Numbered from the stretch's first letter, positions 1 to 8,703 are shown. The stretch: DNA of 64,000 bases from Clostridia bacterium (GCA_017454485.1 JAFTCX010000081.1:40321-104320); one strand, 5' to 3'. A program made the numbers and translations. Notes: a model not told the origin generated them from the letters alone.

Positions 1-2
1 GT

Positions 3-965
3 TTGAAAAGTATAGGAGACTGTGCTTTTGAAAACTGTATCAGTTTGGCAGATATTGAGTTACCTGATAATCTTACTACAATTGGAATGTCTTTCCGTGG
101 CAGTGGACTTACGAGTGTTACAATTCCAAATAAACTGCAAAGTTTGGGAAGTGCTTTTGAATCTTGTCAGTCTTTGGAAAAGGTTGATTTAAGCTCTAAT
201 ATCACGAATCTTGACATGTATACATTCTTAAATTGTGTCAGCTTGACAGAGGTTGTGCTTCCAAATGGATTAAAACGCATTGGAAACAGTTGCTTTTCAG
301 GATGTACAGCGTTGAAGAATCTGGTCCTTCCAAATGCGGTGATTAGAATTGATCCATATGCTTTTGAATACTGTTCTTCTCTCAAAACGATCACACTTCC
401 TCAAAGCTTAACTGTTATTGATACCGGTGCATTTGATTATTGCAGCAGACTTTCCGATGTTTATTATACCGGAACTGAAGCACAGTGGAACGAAATAACG
501 ATTAACAAAAATAACGACCCCTTATTAAACGCCACCATCCATTACAACTATAATCCCAACCCGCACATCCATACCATCGGTGACGCGGTGATCGAAAACA
601 AGGTTGCCGCAACCTGCACAAGAAAAGGCAGCTACGACGAGGTGACTTATTGCACCGAGTGCGGTGAAGAGCTGTTCAGAACACCGCACGAAACAGCAAG
701 AAAGCCCCATACGCCCGCGTCGGCTGTGCGTGAGAATGTTGTTCCCGCGTCAGGCAATCGTGCCGGCAGCTATGATGAAGTTGTTTATTGCTCTGTTTGC
801 AATGCCGAACTCAGCCGCACACAGGTGACGCTGGTGCCTTTGGATCCGCCGAGTACCGAACCGACCCAGCCTGCTCAGGACGAGTATCCCACGCAAAACC
901 TCAACTTCTTCCAGCGCATCATCCAGTGGTTCCGCAACCTCTTTGCCCGCCTTTTCGGGAGATAA
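3..965 (+). CDS. Secreted BspA-like leucine-rich-repeat protein, 5'-truncated by the window edge
   Basis: The reading frame is already open at the window edge, so the start and any signal peptide are missing. Residues 1-160 hold about six LRR_5 (BspA/TpLRR) repeats of roughly 23 residues, with the pattern F-x2-C-x-S-L-x2-[IV]-x-[LI]-P. Next come two copies of a module of the form H...C-T-x3-G...C-x2-C (near residues 190-225 and 240-272). A Pro/Thr linker follows, then the C-terminal tail NFFQRIIQWFRNLFARLFGR. The tail is nearly the same as that of the 1068-residue protein at 54675-57881. Codon use shifts near base 510: the LRR part is AT-rich and the C-terminal part GC-rich. LRR_5 proteins of gut bacteria are usually cell-surface adhesins; the function here is inferred only from the family. 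Confidence 0.85.
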   Translation: MKSIGDCAFENCISLADIELPDNLTTIGMSFRGSGLTSVTIPNKLQSLGSAFESCQSLEKVDLSSNITNLDMYTFLNCVSLTEVVLPNGLKRIGNSCFSGCTALKNLVLPNAVIRIDPYAFEYCSSLKTITLPQSLTVIDTGAFDYCSRLSDVYYTGTEAQWNEITINKNNDPLLNATIHYNYNPNPHIHTIGDAVIENKVAATCTRKGSYDEVTYCTECGEELFRTPHETARKPHTPASAVRENVVPASGNRAGSYDEVVYCSVCNAELSRTQVTLVPLDPPSTEPTQPAQDEYPTQNLNFFQRIIQWFRNLFARLFGR

Positions 966-986
966 TAAAGAATAAATGACAAAAAA

Positions 987-1019
987 GACCCCGCCGCGGT
1001 TTACATCCACGGTGGGGTT
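987..1019 (+). terminator. Rho-independent terminator
   Basis: Arms ACCCCGCCG and CGGTGGGGT flank a short loop. T-rich sequence follows on the plus strand and an A-run precedes it, so it can serve both the LRR gene and the convergent GH3 gene. Confidence 0.7.
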
Positions 1020-1037
1020 TAGGTTTTCTCTGACCAC

Positions 1038-1058
1038 TAACAGCTAACAGCTAACAGC
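1038..1058. repeat. Heptad tandem repeat, TAACAGC x3
   Basis: Three perfect contiguous copies of a 7-bp unit lie between the convergent LRR and GH3 genes. This is one of about ten 7-bp arrays in the window, each with its own unit sequence. Confidence 0.85.
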
Positions 1059-1071
1059 TTTCATCTGTTTT

Positions 1072-2757
1072 TTACGCCTTAATCTTCGAATAGAAGAACT
1101 CCTTGCGCTCCGGCGTGTTGAGCACGATCACGGGCTTGATCTGGTTGAGCACGCGGCCCTGCGAAAGCAACAGCTCGCGATAGGCGGCATACGCGCCGCT
1201 TTCCAGCTCAAAGAACACCGAATCGCCGATCATGTTCCAGCGGCGGTATTTCTCATATTTTTCGTTGCATTCGCGGAACAGATCATCCACCGCCTTGGAA
1301 AGTGCGGCACGCTGCTCATCGGTGAGCGGCGTTTCCGGCTCGGCCACCATGACATAGTGCGGCATTCCGACGTTCGTTTCGGAATAAAAGCTGTAGCCGT
1401 GGAAGTTGACGCCGTATTGCTTTTGCATGTTTTCCGCCACCCAGTCGAGCATCTGCGTGGTGGTCTTTTCGTTTGCAAGGTTCAGACCCATGTTGGAACG
1501 ATACAAGAACTCAATCTTCGGCGCATTGTTGTAGAATCCGGTGATCTTGACAACGTCCATGATGCGGTAGCGGTAAAGGCCGGAGAAGTTCGTGATGATG
1601 AGCTCGTAGTTCTTGCCGACTTCCACTTCATTCATCAGCAGCGGACGTGTGCCTTCCGGCGCGTCTTCCGGCATAAACTCATATACCAGCGAGCGCGGCA
1701 GCAGCACGGAGTCGTTCGCGTTGAGTTCGACCGGCATCGCCATATATCCTTCGGAGGCGGCGTAGCCCATGTTGTGCAGGGGAATGTCGCCCACATAGCG
1801 GCGCAGTTTTTCCACATAGACCGCAAGGGTGGAACCGATCATGCCGTAGCCCCAGATGAGATTCGGCCAAATGCGCTTGCCGACCGGCACGGGGCCGTCA
1901 AAGCCGTCTTTGAAAATGGCGCGCAGTTCCGCGGCGCGCTGCGGGTTGGGCTTCATCACGCCGTATTTTTTGCGCAAGTTCTCTGTGCAGCGCACGCTCG
2001 GATTCATGCGGCCGGTCTCGATATCGTCGCAGACCATTTCCCAATTCTCTTCGAGATACTCGAACATATTTGTGAGCAGAGTGATGACGAGGGAGCCGAG
2101 ATAGGTGACGGAGGTGTCCGTCAGCGCAAAGCGAAGCTGGAAGTAGGCGGTGTCGGTATGCTCTTCGTCTTCGGGAAAGAGGATGTCCATCGGCGTGGTG
2201 GTGATACCGCGCAGGAAGGGCTTGATATAATAGAACGGGATCTGCGCCGCGCCGTTCGCCATATAGCCGTTTTTCATTTTGACGCCGTTGAGCGAAAGAA
2301 CGAGCGGGCCTCTGGCGGAGGGCAGCTTTTTGAGATCGGTGTTTTTCTTGAGCCAGTTGCTCGCGCACGCAGGCGTTGCGGCAAAGCCCATGCACTGCAT
2401 ATTCCAGATGTCGCGGGCGGTCTTCGGCTGCAGCTTCGGAATACCGACGGAGCCGGAGGAGGAGCAGTAGCGGATGATTTTGCCGGAGGTGATGATCTTG
2501 CCGTTGTCGCCGTCAAGCATACGGCCGATCAGCGGCAGGTAATCCTCAAACGTAGAGATCGGCACTTTTTCCTGAAACTCACGCAAAGAGTGCACATCTT
2601 CAAAATGATATTTTTTTCCAAGCTCGCAGTCCGCGTTTTTCTTCATGATCTTTTGAAGGGTTTTTTCCTGTGTCGGCATCGCTTCGCTGGTGAAATGATT
2701 GAAGCCTTTGTAAACGAGGTTGCCGAGAAAAACGCAGTAGTCTGTTGCGAATGACAT
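1072..2757 (-). CDS. GH3-family acyl-adenylating / amido-synthetase-like protein
   Basis: 561 residues, the usual length for the GH3 (plant auxin-responsive) family within the acyl-adenylate-forming superfamily. The N-terminal segment has the family look, including FEDYLPLIGRM (about residues 70-80) and the nucleotide-binding motif SSSGSVGIPK (about 98-107). Motifs GLYRYRIMDVV and the late MIGDSVFFELESG segment also fit. Plant GH3 enzymes adenylate a carboxylic acid and transfer it to an amino acid; bacterial members are largely uncharacterised, so the substrate is unknown. Start ATG 2757 is preceded by AGGGA. The gene is monocistronic, facing away from trmB, and about 6 kb from a condensation-domain/ACP pair with which it might cooperate (inference). 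Confidence 0.85.
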   Translation of the reverse strand: MSFATDYCVFLGNLVYKGFNHFTSEAMPTQEKTLQKIMKKNADCELGKKYHFEDVHSLREFQEKVPISTFEDYLPLIGRMLDGDNGKIITSGKIIRYCSSSGSVGIPKLQPKTARDIWNMQCMGFAATPACASNWLKKNTDLKKLPSARGPLVLSLNGVKMKNGYMANGAAQIPFYYIKPFLRGITTTPMDILFPEDEEHTDTAYFQLRFALTDTSVTYLGSLVITLLTNMFEYLEENWEMVCDDIETGRMNPSVRCTENLRKKYGVMKPNPQRAAELRAIFKDGFDGPVPVGKRIWPNLIWGYGMIGSTLAVYVEKLRRYVGDIPLHNMGYAASEGYMAMPVELNANDSVLLPRSLVYEFMPEDAPEGTRPLLMNEVEVGKNYELIITNFSGLYRYRIMDVVKITGFYNNAPKIEFLYRSNMGLNLANEKTTTQMLDWVAENMQKQYGVNFHGYSFYSETNVGMPHYVMVAEPETPLTDEQRAALSKAVDDLFRECNEKYEKYRRWNMIGDSVFFELESGAYAAYRELLLSQGRVLNQIKPVIVLNTPERKEFFYSKIKA

Positions 2758-2868
2758 GTTATCCCTGCTTTCTTTTTATATATCCTTCAAAATATAGCAT
2801 ATTTCCGCCCGGTTTGCAAGCGATTTTTTTATTTTATACAGATGTCTCGAGTTTTTTTGTGCAAACGC

Positions 2869-2896
2869 TTGAAAATTTTTTCAGCTATGTTATACT
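2869..2896 (+). promoter_or_regulatory. Promoter for trmB cluster
   Basis: TTGAAA at 2869-2874 and TATACT at 2891-2896 with 16 bp spacing, 33 bp before the chosen trmB start. Confidence 0.65.
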
Positions 2897-2929
2897 ATAG
2901 TTCTAATTATGATTCTTGAGGGTACCGTC

Positions 2930-3598
2930 ATGCGCATGAGAAAAAAGAAAAATCTGGAGTCGCGGCTGGAAAATGTGCAGTCCTTGCTTGTGCAAACCGA
3001 ACTTTCCGGCGGCCGCGGAGAACCGTTTTGCGGAAAGCAGTTGGAGCTGTCCGCACTGTTCCCCGCCGAGCAGCCGCTGGAAGTGGAGATCGGCTGCGGC
3101 AAGGGACAGTTTGCGGTTGCGCTTGCGCAGCGCCATCCGGACGTCAACTTCCTTGCCGTGGAGGTGTGCGCCAACGTGATCGTGCAGGCGTGCGAAAAAG
3201 CGCAGGCGGCAGAGCTTTCCAATTTGAAGTTTTTGCGCATCGACGCCGAAGCGCTGTCTGTGCTGCTGCCGGAGCATTCCGTGCGGCGCATCTATCTTAA
3301 CTTTTCCTGCCCGTTCCCGAAAAAACGCCAGCAAAAGCGGCGGCTGACGCACGAACGGTTTTTGAACATCTATAAAGAGCTGCTCACGCCGGACGGCGAG
3401 ATTCAGCAAAAGACCGACAACCGCGTGCTCTTCGGCTTTTCCATCGAAGAGTTCTCGCGCTGCGGCTTCGTGCTCAGTGAGGTTTCGCTCGATCTGCACG
3501 CCGACGAGCCGGAGGACAACATCGTGACCGAGTATGAAAAGCGCTTTACCGAACTCGGCCAGCCGATCTACCGGCTGGTGGCGCGGCCGAAAGCATGA
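2930..3598 (+). CDS. trmB: tRNA (guanine-N7-)-methyltransferase
   Basis: Class I SAM methyltransferase of the TrmB family, 222 residues, which makes m7G46 in tRNA. The SAM-binding motif EIGCGKGQFA lies near residues 52-61. The family segment RIYLNFSxPFPKKRQQKRR is followed by LTHERFL and a late GEIQQKTDN. The usual S-D-P-W-P-K motif reads S-C-P-F-P-K here, so the conserved Asp is replaced by Cys. ATG 2930 is chosen over 2909 because GAGGG ends seven bases before it. The stop overlaps the start of the FHA gene by ATGA, implying translational coupling with the cell-wall cluster. Confidence 0.9.
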   Translation: MRMRKKKNLESRLENVQSLLVQTELSGGRGEPFCGKQLELSALFPAEQPLEVEIGCGKGQFAVALAQRHPDVNFLAVEVCANVIVQACEKAQAAELSNLKFLRIDAEALSVLLPEHSVRRIYLNFSCPFPKKRQQKRRLTHERFLNIYKELLTPDGEIQQKTDNRVLFGFSIEEFSRCGFVLSEVSLDLHADEPEDNIVTEYEKRFTELGQPIYRLVARPKA

Positions 3599-4605
3599 GC
3601 GCCGTGATTGCCGTTTCCCGCTGGGTGCTGCCGTTTCTGGCACTGATCATCCTCGGCAAATGTCTGCTGCCGCTGCTGCTCGGGCATCCGAAGGAAAAGA
3701 CCTACGGGTATCTGATCGACAACATCGACGGCGAACGCTACGCGCTGAATATGTGGGAAACGTCCATCGGACGCAGCAAGGGGTGCGATATCATGATCGG
3801 TTATCCGACCGTTTCGCGCTTTCAGGCGGTCATCAGCCGCCGCGTGGACGGCTGGTATGTGTTCGATCTGAATTCGCGCTCCGGCATCACCGTGAACGAC
3901 ACGGAAGTGGAGAAAAAAGCGCGCATTCAGCCCGGCGACACGCTGACCTTCGGCGGGGCAAAGTTCCGCTTTGCCGTGGTGAACGACCCGGTGATCCGTG
4001 TCGGCAAAAAGAAAAAGAGCGCGGCTGCCCCTGTGTCGCCGCAGCCGGTGTTTTCCGAATTTGAATCCGATGCGCCGCAGAACGCTTTGCCTTCAAACGC
4101 AAAGGGAACGCCGAAAAACGCAAACGCGCCGCTGTTTTATGACGCCGCGCACCGTCCGCAGCTGCATTTTGAGCGCACGGGCGCAAAGCCGGATCTGCTG
4201 TCGGAACGTAAAAACCGCGCCGCGCAGCCGATCACGCCTGCGTTTACCGGGCAATCGCAGATTGAGACCGCGCCGCGTTCGGCAGTGCAGGGTCGCCATG
4301 TGTTTTCGCGCCCCACGCTGACGAATCCGACCACCAAAGAGACGTTTATGCTCACAGGCAACTACATCTCTGTCGGCCGTTCGCGCGGATGTGATCTTGT
4401 GCTCTCTTCGCCGTCGGTCTCACGCCGCCACGCGCTGCTTGTGCTTTATGAGGACGGCTGGGCGGTGCAGGACAGCGATTCCACCTACGGCACATTTCTC
4501 AACGGGCAGCGTGTCACAAAGCCGCAGCTGCTTTTTGACGGCGACACCGTACAATTCGGCGACGAAGTGCTGCGCTTTCGGGCGGGAAAGGTGGGTCGCG
4601 TATGA
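3595..4605 (+). CDS. Membrane-anchored protein with two FHA domains
   Basis: 336 residues. An N-terminal membrane segment (about residues 5-25) is followed by FHA domain 1 (about 55-125), a low-complexity linker (about 130-245) and FHA domain 2 (about 250-330). FHA domains bind phosphothreonine peptides. Domain 2 keeps GRS, SRRH and the N-G turn (FLNGQ). Domain 1 keeps GRS but reads SRFQ in place of S-R-x-H and ND in place of NG, so it has probably lost canonical phosphothreonine binding. It overlaps trmB and ftsW by four bases each. The FHA / FtsW-RodA / class B PBP order recalls actinobacterial clusters controlled by Ser/Thr kinases; no kinase is seen in this window. Confidence 0.88.
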   Translation: MSAVIAVSRWVLPFLALIILGKCLLPLLLGHPKEKTYGYLIDNIDGERYALNMWETSIGRSKGCDIMIGYPTVSRFQAVISRRVDGWYVFDLNSRSGITVNDTEVEKKARIQPGDTLTFGGAKFRFAVVNDPVIRVGKKKKSAAAPVSPQPVFSEFESDAPQNALPSNAKGTPKNANAPLFYDAAHRPQLHFERTGAKPDLLSERKNRAAQPITPAFTGQSQIETAPRSAVQGRHVFSRPTLTNPTTKETFMLTGNYISVGRSRGCDLVLSSPSVSRRHALLVLYEDGWAVQDSDSTYGTFLNGQRVTKPQLLFDGDTVQFGDEVLRFRAGKVGRV

Positions 4606-5885
4606 AACAGACAAAAATGCGCCGCGCCGACCGGCTGCGCAAAAAATACCGCTATGTGGACCGCGGCTTTGTGCTGCTGCTTTTGACCGTGTTTCAACTG
4701 CTGTGTCTGCTGCCGGTGGTCTTTTCCGGCGACGATGCGCCGCACACGAAAAGCGCCGTGCTGCTGCTGGGCTACATCGCGTTTGAATGGCTCTATGTCG
4801 GCGTAGTGCACGCATTTTTGAAAAAGACGAATTTCGAACTGGAGTTCATCGCGTTCTTTTTGTCGGGGCTCGGTCTGACGGTTGCGGCAAGCGTTTCCGA
4901 ACGCACGCTGCTCAAACAGGAGGTCGCCGTGCTGTTGGGCATCATCGTTTTTGACGTGCTGCTGTGGTTCCTCAAGGACGTGCGCCGCGTGATGGCGGTC
5001 CGCTTTCCGCTGGCTGTTGCTTCGCTCGGCGTTCTCGCGCTCTCGTTTGTTTATATCCGTTTTGTGGTCGGCGCCATCAACGGCGCATACAACTGGATCG
5101 TGGTCGGCAACGGCCTGTTCTCCATCCAGCCGGCGGAGTTTGTCAAAATCGCATTCATCTTTGTCGGTGCCGCGTCGCTTGACAAGCTGCTGACCAGCAA
5201 AAACATCTATTTATACATCCTCTTCGCCATGGGCTGCATCGGCGTGCTGTTTTTGATGAAGGATTTCGGCACGGCGCTGATCTTTTTTGCAACCTTTGTC
5301 ATCATCGCGTTCCTGCGCTCGGGCGATGTGCGCTCCATTCTTTTTGTCAGCGCGGCTGCGGCGCTCGGCGCGGTGCTCATCGTCTATTTCAAGCCTTACG
5401 TTGCCAACCGTTTTGCCGTGTACCGCCATGTGTGGGAGCATGTGGACACCACCGGCTATCAGCAGGTGCGCACGCTCATTTACGCGGTGTCCGGCGGCTT
5501 GCAGGGACTCGGCATCGGGCAGGGCAGGCTGCGCTATGTGGCTGCTTCCACGACCGATCTGATCTTCGGCGTCATCAGTGAGGAGCTGGGGCTTTTGATC
5601 GCGTTTGCAATCGTTGTCAGCTTTGCGCTGATCGCCGTTTACGCCATCCGCACCGCCAGAAGCGCACCCTCGTCGTTTTATGCAATCTCGGCCTGCGCCG
5701 CGGCGTCGATGCTGCTCATTCAAACGGCGCTGAACATCTTCGGTATCACCGATCTGCTGCCGCTCACGGGCGTCACCTTGCCGTTTTTGTCACAGGGCGG
5801 CTCGAGCATGATCTGCTCCTGGGCGCTGTTCGCGTTCATCAAAGCGGCGGACGTGCGCTCCTATCCGGAGCTTTTCCGCGCTTAG
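4602..5885 (+). CDS. FtsW/RodA/SpoVE-family SEDS glycosyltransferase
   Basis: 427 residues with about ten hydrophobic membrane spans, a cytoplasmic basic N-terminus (residues 1-20) and the SEDS signature region VVGNGLFSIQPAEFVKIAF (about 167-185). The C-terminal motif FLSQGGSSMI (about 399-408) is characteristic. SEDS proteins polymerise lipid II into glycan strands and pair with a class B PBP, which here is the next gene. Its start overlaps the FHA gene by ATGA. Whether it serves division, elongation or sporulation cannot be decided from sequence, so no symbol is assigned. Confidence 0.93.
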   Translation: MKQTKMRRADRLRKKYRYVDRGFVLLLLTVFQLLCLLPVVFSGDDAPHTKSAVLLLGYIAFEWLYVGVVHAFLKKTNFELEFIAFFLSGLGLTVAASVSERTLLKQEVAVLLGIIVFDVLLWFLKDVRRVMAVRFPLAVASLGVLALSFVYIRFVVGAINGAYNWIVVGNGLFSIQPAEFVKIAFIFVGAASLDKLLTSKNIYLYILFAMGCIGVLFLMKDFGTALIFFATFVIIAFLRSGDVRSILFVSAAAALGAVLIVYFKPYVANRFAVYRHVWEHVDTTGYQQVRTLIYAVSGGLQGLGIGQGRLRYVAASTTDLIFGVISEELGLLIAFAIVVSFALIAVYAIRTARSAPSSFYAISACAAASMLLIQTALNIFGITDLLPLTGVTLPFLSQGGSSMICSWALFAFIKAADVRSYPELFRA

Positions 5886-5893
5886 CGATGTTT

Positions 5894-5918
5894 AATTCGG
5901 AATTCGGAATTCGGAATT
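5894..5918. repeat. Heptad tandem repeat, AATTCGG x3 plus a degenerate unit
   Basis: Three perfect AATTCGG units and one AATTAAG sit just after the ftsW-like stop. The complementary array (AATTCCG) lies at 6226-6250, so the two bracket the gap as an inverted pair around a MITE-like element. Confidence 0.85.
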
Positions 5919-6032
5919 AAGGTCGCGAAGGAAACGGAAAAAGCTTTCATGTGCTCCCCGCGAAGAAGGAAATTGCTTGATTTTTCCATCCGACGATTCT
6001 ATCATACCATTTATCTGTCCTCTGCAATCTAA

Positions 6033-6195
6033 GTACCCACTGATTCCCTCGGATATGCAATTCTTGGCGATAAATTTTCCGTTATTTTGCACAGAAATCT
6101 CTTGAAAACCGGAAGGTTGTCTGCGCGATTTCTGTTACATCTGACAAAAAAATTTCCTCGCCAATCTTCACACACCGAGTTGATCAGCGGGTACC
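6033..6195. mobile_element. MITE-like palindromic element, copy 1
   Basis: A 163-bp unit begins GTACCCACTGATT and ends TGATCAGCGGGTACC. The two halves are imperfect inverted repeats over roughly 70 bp each, so transcript or single strand could fold into one long hairpin. A second copy lies at 14042-14203; a central stretch of about 60 bp is identical between them. No ORF is present, as expected for a non-autonomous element. It sits between the SEDS and PBP genes. Confidence 0.75.
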
Positions 6196-6225
6196 TAAGG
6201 CGCATCGCCGAAGGCGGCGCCCATC

Positions 6226-6250
6226 AATTCCGAATTCCGAATTCCGAATT
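6226..6250. repeat. Heptad tandem repeat, AATTCCG x3
   Basis: Three perfect units plus AATT end directly upstream of the PBP ribosome site. They are the reverse complement of the array at 5894-5918. The rest of the 381-bp gap 5886-6266 contains the MITE-like element and a short GC hairpin near 6197-6220. Confidence 0.85.
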
Positions 6251-6266
6251 TTTTTAGGAGGTTTCC

Positions 6267-7646
6267 ATGAAAACCATCACCCGCCGTGCTGCTGTTTTGT
6301 TTGTGCTCATCGCCGCGTTTTTCATCGGCCTGGGCTTTTTACTGTTCAGCTTCATCACCAACGGCAGCACCTGGGCGTCCAGCCGACTGAATACCCATGT
6401 GTTCACCAACCGCCAGCTTGCCGCTGCGGGCGCTGTGCTTGACCGAAACGGCAACGTGCTTGTGGAAACCAAAGACGGCGCACGCGTCTGGACAAGCGAC
6501 AGCACGCTGCGCAAGGCCTCGCTGCATCTCGTCGGCGACGCGGAGGGCTACATCGCCACGGGCGTGCAGACCCTTTACCGTTCGTCGCTCATCGGTTATA
6601 ATTTCGTCAACGGCCTTTACCGCGCAGGCAAAGACGGCGGCAACGATGTGCGTCTGACGATCGACAGCGAAGCGCAAAAGGCGGCCTATAACGCACTGAG
6701 CGGCGGGAAAGGCACGATTTGTGCCTATAATTACAAGACCGGCGAAGTGCTGTGCATGGTCAGCGCACCGACGTATGACCCGATGTATAAGCCCGCGTCG
6801 ATGAACACCTCCACCGGCGGCGCGTATGACGGCGTTTATATGAACCGCTTTCTCAACGGCGTATTTACGCCCGGCTCCACCTTCAAGGTCGTGACCGCCA
6901 TCTGTGCGCTCGACAATCTTCCGAACGTGCGCAAACGCTCCTTTACCTGCACAGGCAGCTACAAGATCGGCGACAGCGCGGTCAAATGCAACGGCGTACA
7001 CGGAAAAATCACCTTTGAGCGCGCGCTGAATGTTTCGTGCAACAGCGTGTTCGCCGAACTTGCAAAGGAGCTTGGCAACGACGCGCTGACGGCGACCGTG
7101 CGCCAGCTCGGTTTCGGCAAAAACGTCAAGGTCAGCGGTGCGCTCACCACAAAGAGTACGTTCGATCTGCACGACGCGGCCGCCATTGACCGCGGCTGGG
7201 CGGGCATCGGCCAGTATACGACGCTGGTCAACCCCTGCCAGATGCTCATGCTCGCCGGCGCAATCGCCAACGGCGGCACGGCAATCGTTCCCTATGTGGT
7301 GGAAAGCTCGTCGAAGCTGCTCGATGTGAAGGGACAGGTCAACAAGAACATTCAGCTCAGCGAAACGGACGCGAAAATCATGCGCAAGCTCCTGCGCTCC
7401 AATGTGGAGAACTATTACGGCGACAGCCGCTTTCCGAATTTGCAGTTTTGCGGCAAGACCGGCTCGGCCGAGGTCATCGGCGGCAGAAGCCACGCGTGGT
7501 TTTTCGGCTTTTCGCTGCGCAGTGATTTCCCCGTTGCCATCGTGGTGTGTCTGGAAAACGGCGGCATTGGGCTGAATAACGCCGTCCCTGCGGCGAACAA
7601 GGTGCTGCAGGCAATTAAAAATTCCACATTCCACATTCCAAATTAA
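6267..7646 (+). CDS. Class B penicillin-binding protein (transpeptidase)
   Basis: 459 residues with one N-terminal membrane anchor (about residues 8-31) and a short pedestal, then a transpeptidase domain from about 130. Catalytic motifs are complete: Ser204 in GSTFK, S257-C-N259, and K397-T-G. It cross-links peptidoglycan outside the membrane, and is probably the partner of the upstream SEDS protein. AGGAGG precedes ATG 6267. The length matches actinobacterial PbpA-type proteins rather than larger PBP2/SpoVD types. The last residues (STFHIPN) are encoded by a 7-bp repeat ATTCCAC, so the true C-terminus has been modified by repeat growth. Confidence 0.92.
   Translation: MKTITRRAAVLFVLIAAFFIGLGFLLFSFITNGSTWASSRLNTHVFTNRQLAAAGAVLDRNGNVLVETKDGARVWTSDSTLRKASLHLVGDAEGYIATGVQTLYRSSLIGYNFVNGLYRAGKDGGNDVRLTIDSEAQKAAYNALSGGKGTICAYNYKTGEVLCMVSAPTYDPMYKPASMNTSTGGAYDGVYMNRFLNGVFTPGSTFKVVTAICALDNLPNVRKRSFTCTGSYKIGDSAVKCNGVHGKITFERALNVSCNSVFAELAKELGNDALTATVRQLGFGKNVKVSGALTTKSTFDLHDAAAIDRGWAGIGQYTTLVNPCQMLMLAGAIANGGTAIVPYVVESSSKLLDVKGQVNKNIQLSETDAKIMRKLLRSNVENYYGDSRFPNLQFCGKTGSAEVIGGRSHAWFFGFSLRSDFPVAIVVCLENGGIGLNNAVPAANKVLQAIKNSTFHIPN
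7621..7641. repeat. Heptad tandem repeat inside the 3' end of the PBP gene
   Basis: ATTCCAC ATTCCAC ATTCCAA, three units reading in frame to the PBP stop codon. It shows that the heptad arrays can invade coding ends. Confidence 0.75.
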
Positions 7647-7675
7647 CTTAAATATTTTACCGGGAGGTTCAAATT

Positions 7676-8527
7676 ATGTTTCACCATGAAAACCTGAAAA
7701 ACCGTGTTGCCGTTGTGACCGGCGGCGGCGGTGTGCTTTGCAGCGGCTTTGCAAAATCGCTTGCGCGCCAGGGCGCAAAGGTCGCCGTGCTCGACCTCAA
7801 CGGCGCGGCAGCGCAGAAGGTTGCCGACGAGATCACCGCCGCCGGCGGCGAAGCGATGGCTGTTGCCTGCAACGTGCTGGACAAGGCGAGTATGCAGAGC
7901 GCCCGCAACGAGATTGCCGCACGCTTTGGCACCTGCGATATTTTGCTCAACGGTGCCGGCGGCAACAATCCGCGCGGCACAACGACCAAAGAGACGCTGG
8001 AAAAGATCGACCTTGTGCAGAAGGACGAAAACATCAAAACCTTTTTTGACCTTGATCCCGAGGGCATCTCCTTCGTGTTCAATCTCAACTTCCTCGGCAC
8101 GCTGATCCCGACACAGGTCTTTGCGCCCGATATGGCGAACAAGGAACACGCCTGCATCGTGATGATCACATCGATGAACGCCTACCGTCCGCTGACAAAG
8201 ATCCCCGCGTATTCCGCTGCGAAGGCCGCCGTGCAGAACTTTACGCAGTTTATGGCGGTGCATTTTGCCGAGGTCGGCATCCGCGTCAACGCCATTGCGC
8301 CCGGCTTCTTCTCCACGAACCAGAACAAGACGCTGCTTTGGAACGAGGACGGCTCTCCCACGGCGCGCACCGGCAAGATTCTTGCCGCAACGCCGATGAA
8401 GCGCTTCGGCGAGCCCGAAGAGCTGGAGGGGGCGCTGCTGTTCCTGTGCGACGAGCAGTATTCCGGCTTCATCACCGGCACAACCATCGCCGTGGACGGC
8501 GGCTTCAACGCTTATTCCGGCGTGTGA
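7676..8527 (+). CDS. SDR-family oxidoreductase, D-mannonate oxidoreductase-like
   Basis: 283 residues. Classical short-chain dehydrogenase with a Rossmann glycine motif TGGGGVLCSG (about residues 16-25), NGAGG (about 92-96), catalytic Ser in ITSMNAYRP and the YSAAK tetrad (about 181-185). The C-terminal run TPMKRFGEPEELEGALLFL and the final VDGGFNAYSGV resemble the YjmF/UxuB-type SDR that interconverts D-mannonate and D-fructuronate in glucuronate catabolism. GGGAGG precedes the ATG. No other uronate genes are adjacent, so the substrate is a family-based inference. Confidence 0.82.
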   Translation: MFHHENLKNRVAVVTGGGGVLCSGFAKSLARQGAKVAVLDLNGAAAQKVADEITAAGGEAMAVACNVLDKASMQSARNEIAARFGTCDILLNGAGGNNPRGTTTKETLEKIDLVQKDENIKTFFDLDPEGISFVFNLNFLGTLIPTQVFAPDMANKEHACIVMITSMNAYRPLTKIPAYSAAKAAVQNFTQFMAVHFAEVGIRVNAIAPGFFSTNQNKTLLWNEDGSPTARTGKILAATPMKRFGEPEELEGALLFLCDEQYSGFITGTTIAVDGGFNAYSGV

Positions 8528-8590
8528 TCGACAGAATTGTTACAATTATTCATGAATTGTTAAAAAATCAGAACTTCTTCCATTCTGTCC

Positions 8591-8619
8591 TTGACAAGTG
8601 CGGCGGGTTATGTTAAGAT
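8591..8619 (+). promoter_or_regulatory. Promoter for condensation-domain/ACP operon
   Basis: TTGACA at 8591-8596 and TAAGAT at 8614-8619 with exactly 17 bp spacing, 85 bp before the gene start. Confidence 0.75.
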
Positions 8620-8703
8620 TTATTAAACTGTCGGAGCTTGGTCAATCAGGTGTTTGATTGACGAAAGCCGCCGGTTGATCATTGAGGAAAAGAGGATGAG
8701 CAC

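Noticed and set aside
1357-2754. 465-residue open frame opposite the GH3 gene
   Set aside because: It is a codon-bias shadow: His/Arg/Ala-rich with no recognisable motifs, while the minus strand is a full GH3 protein.
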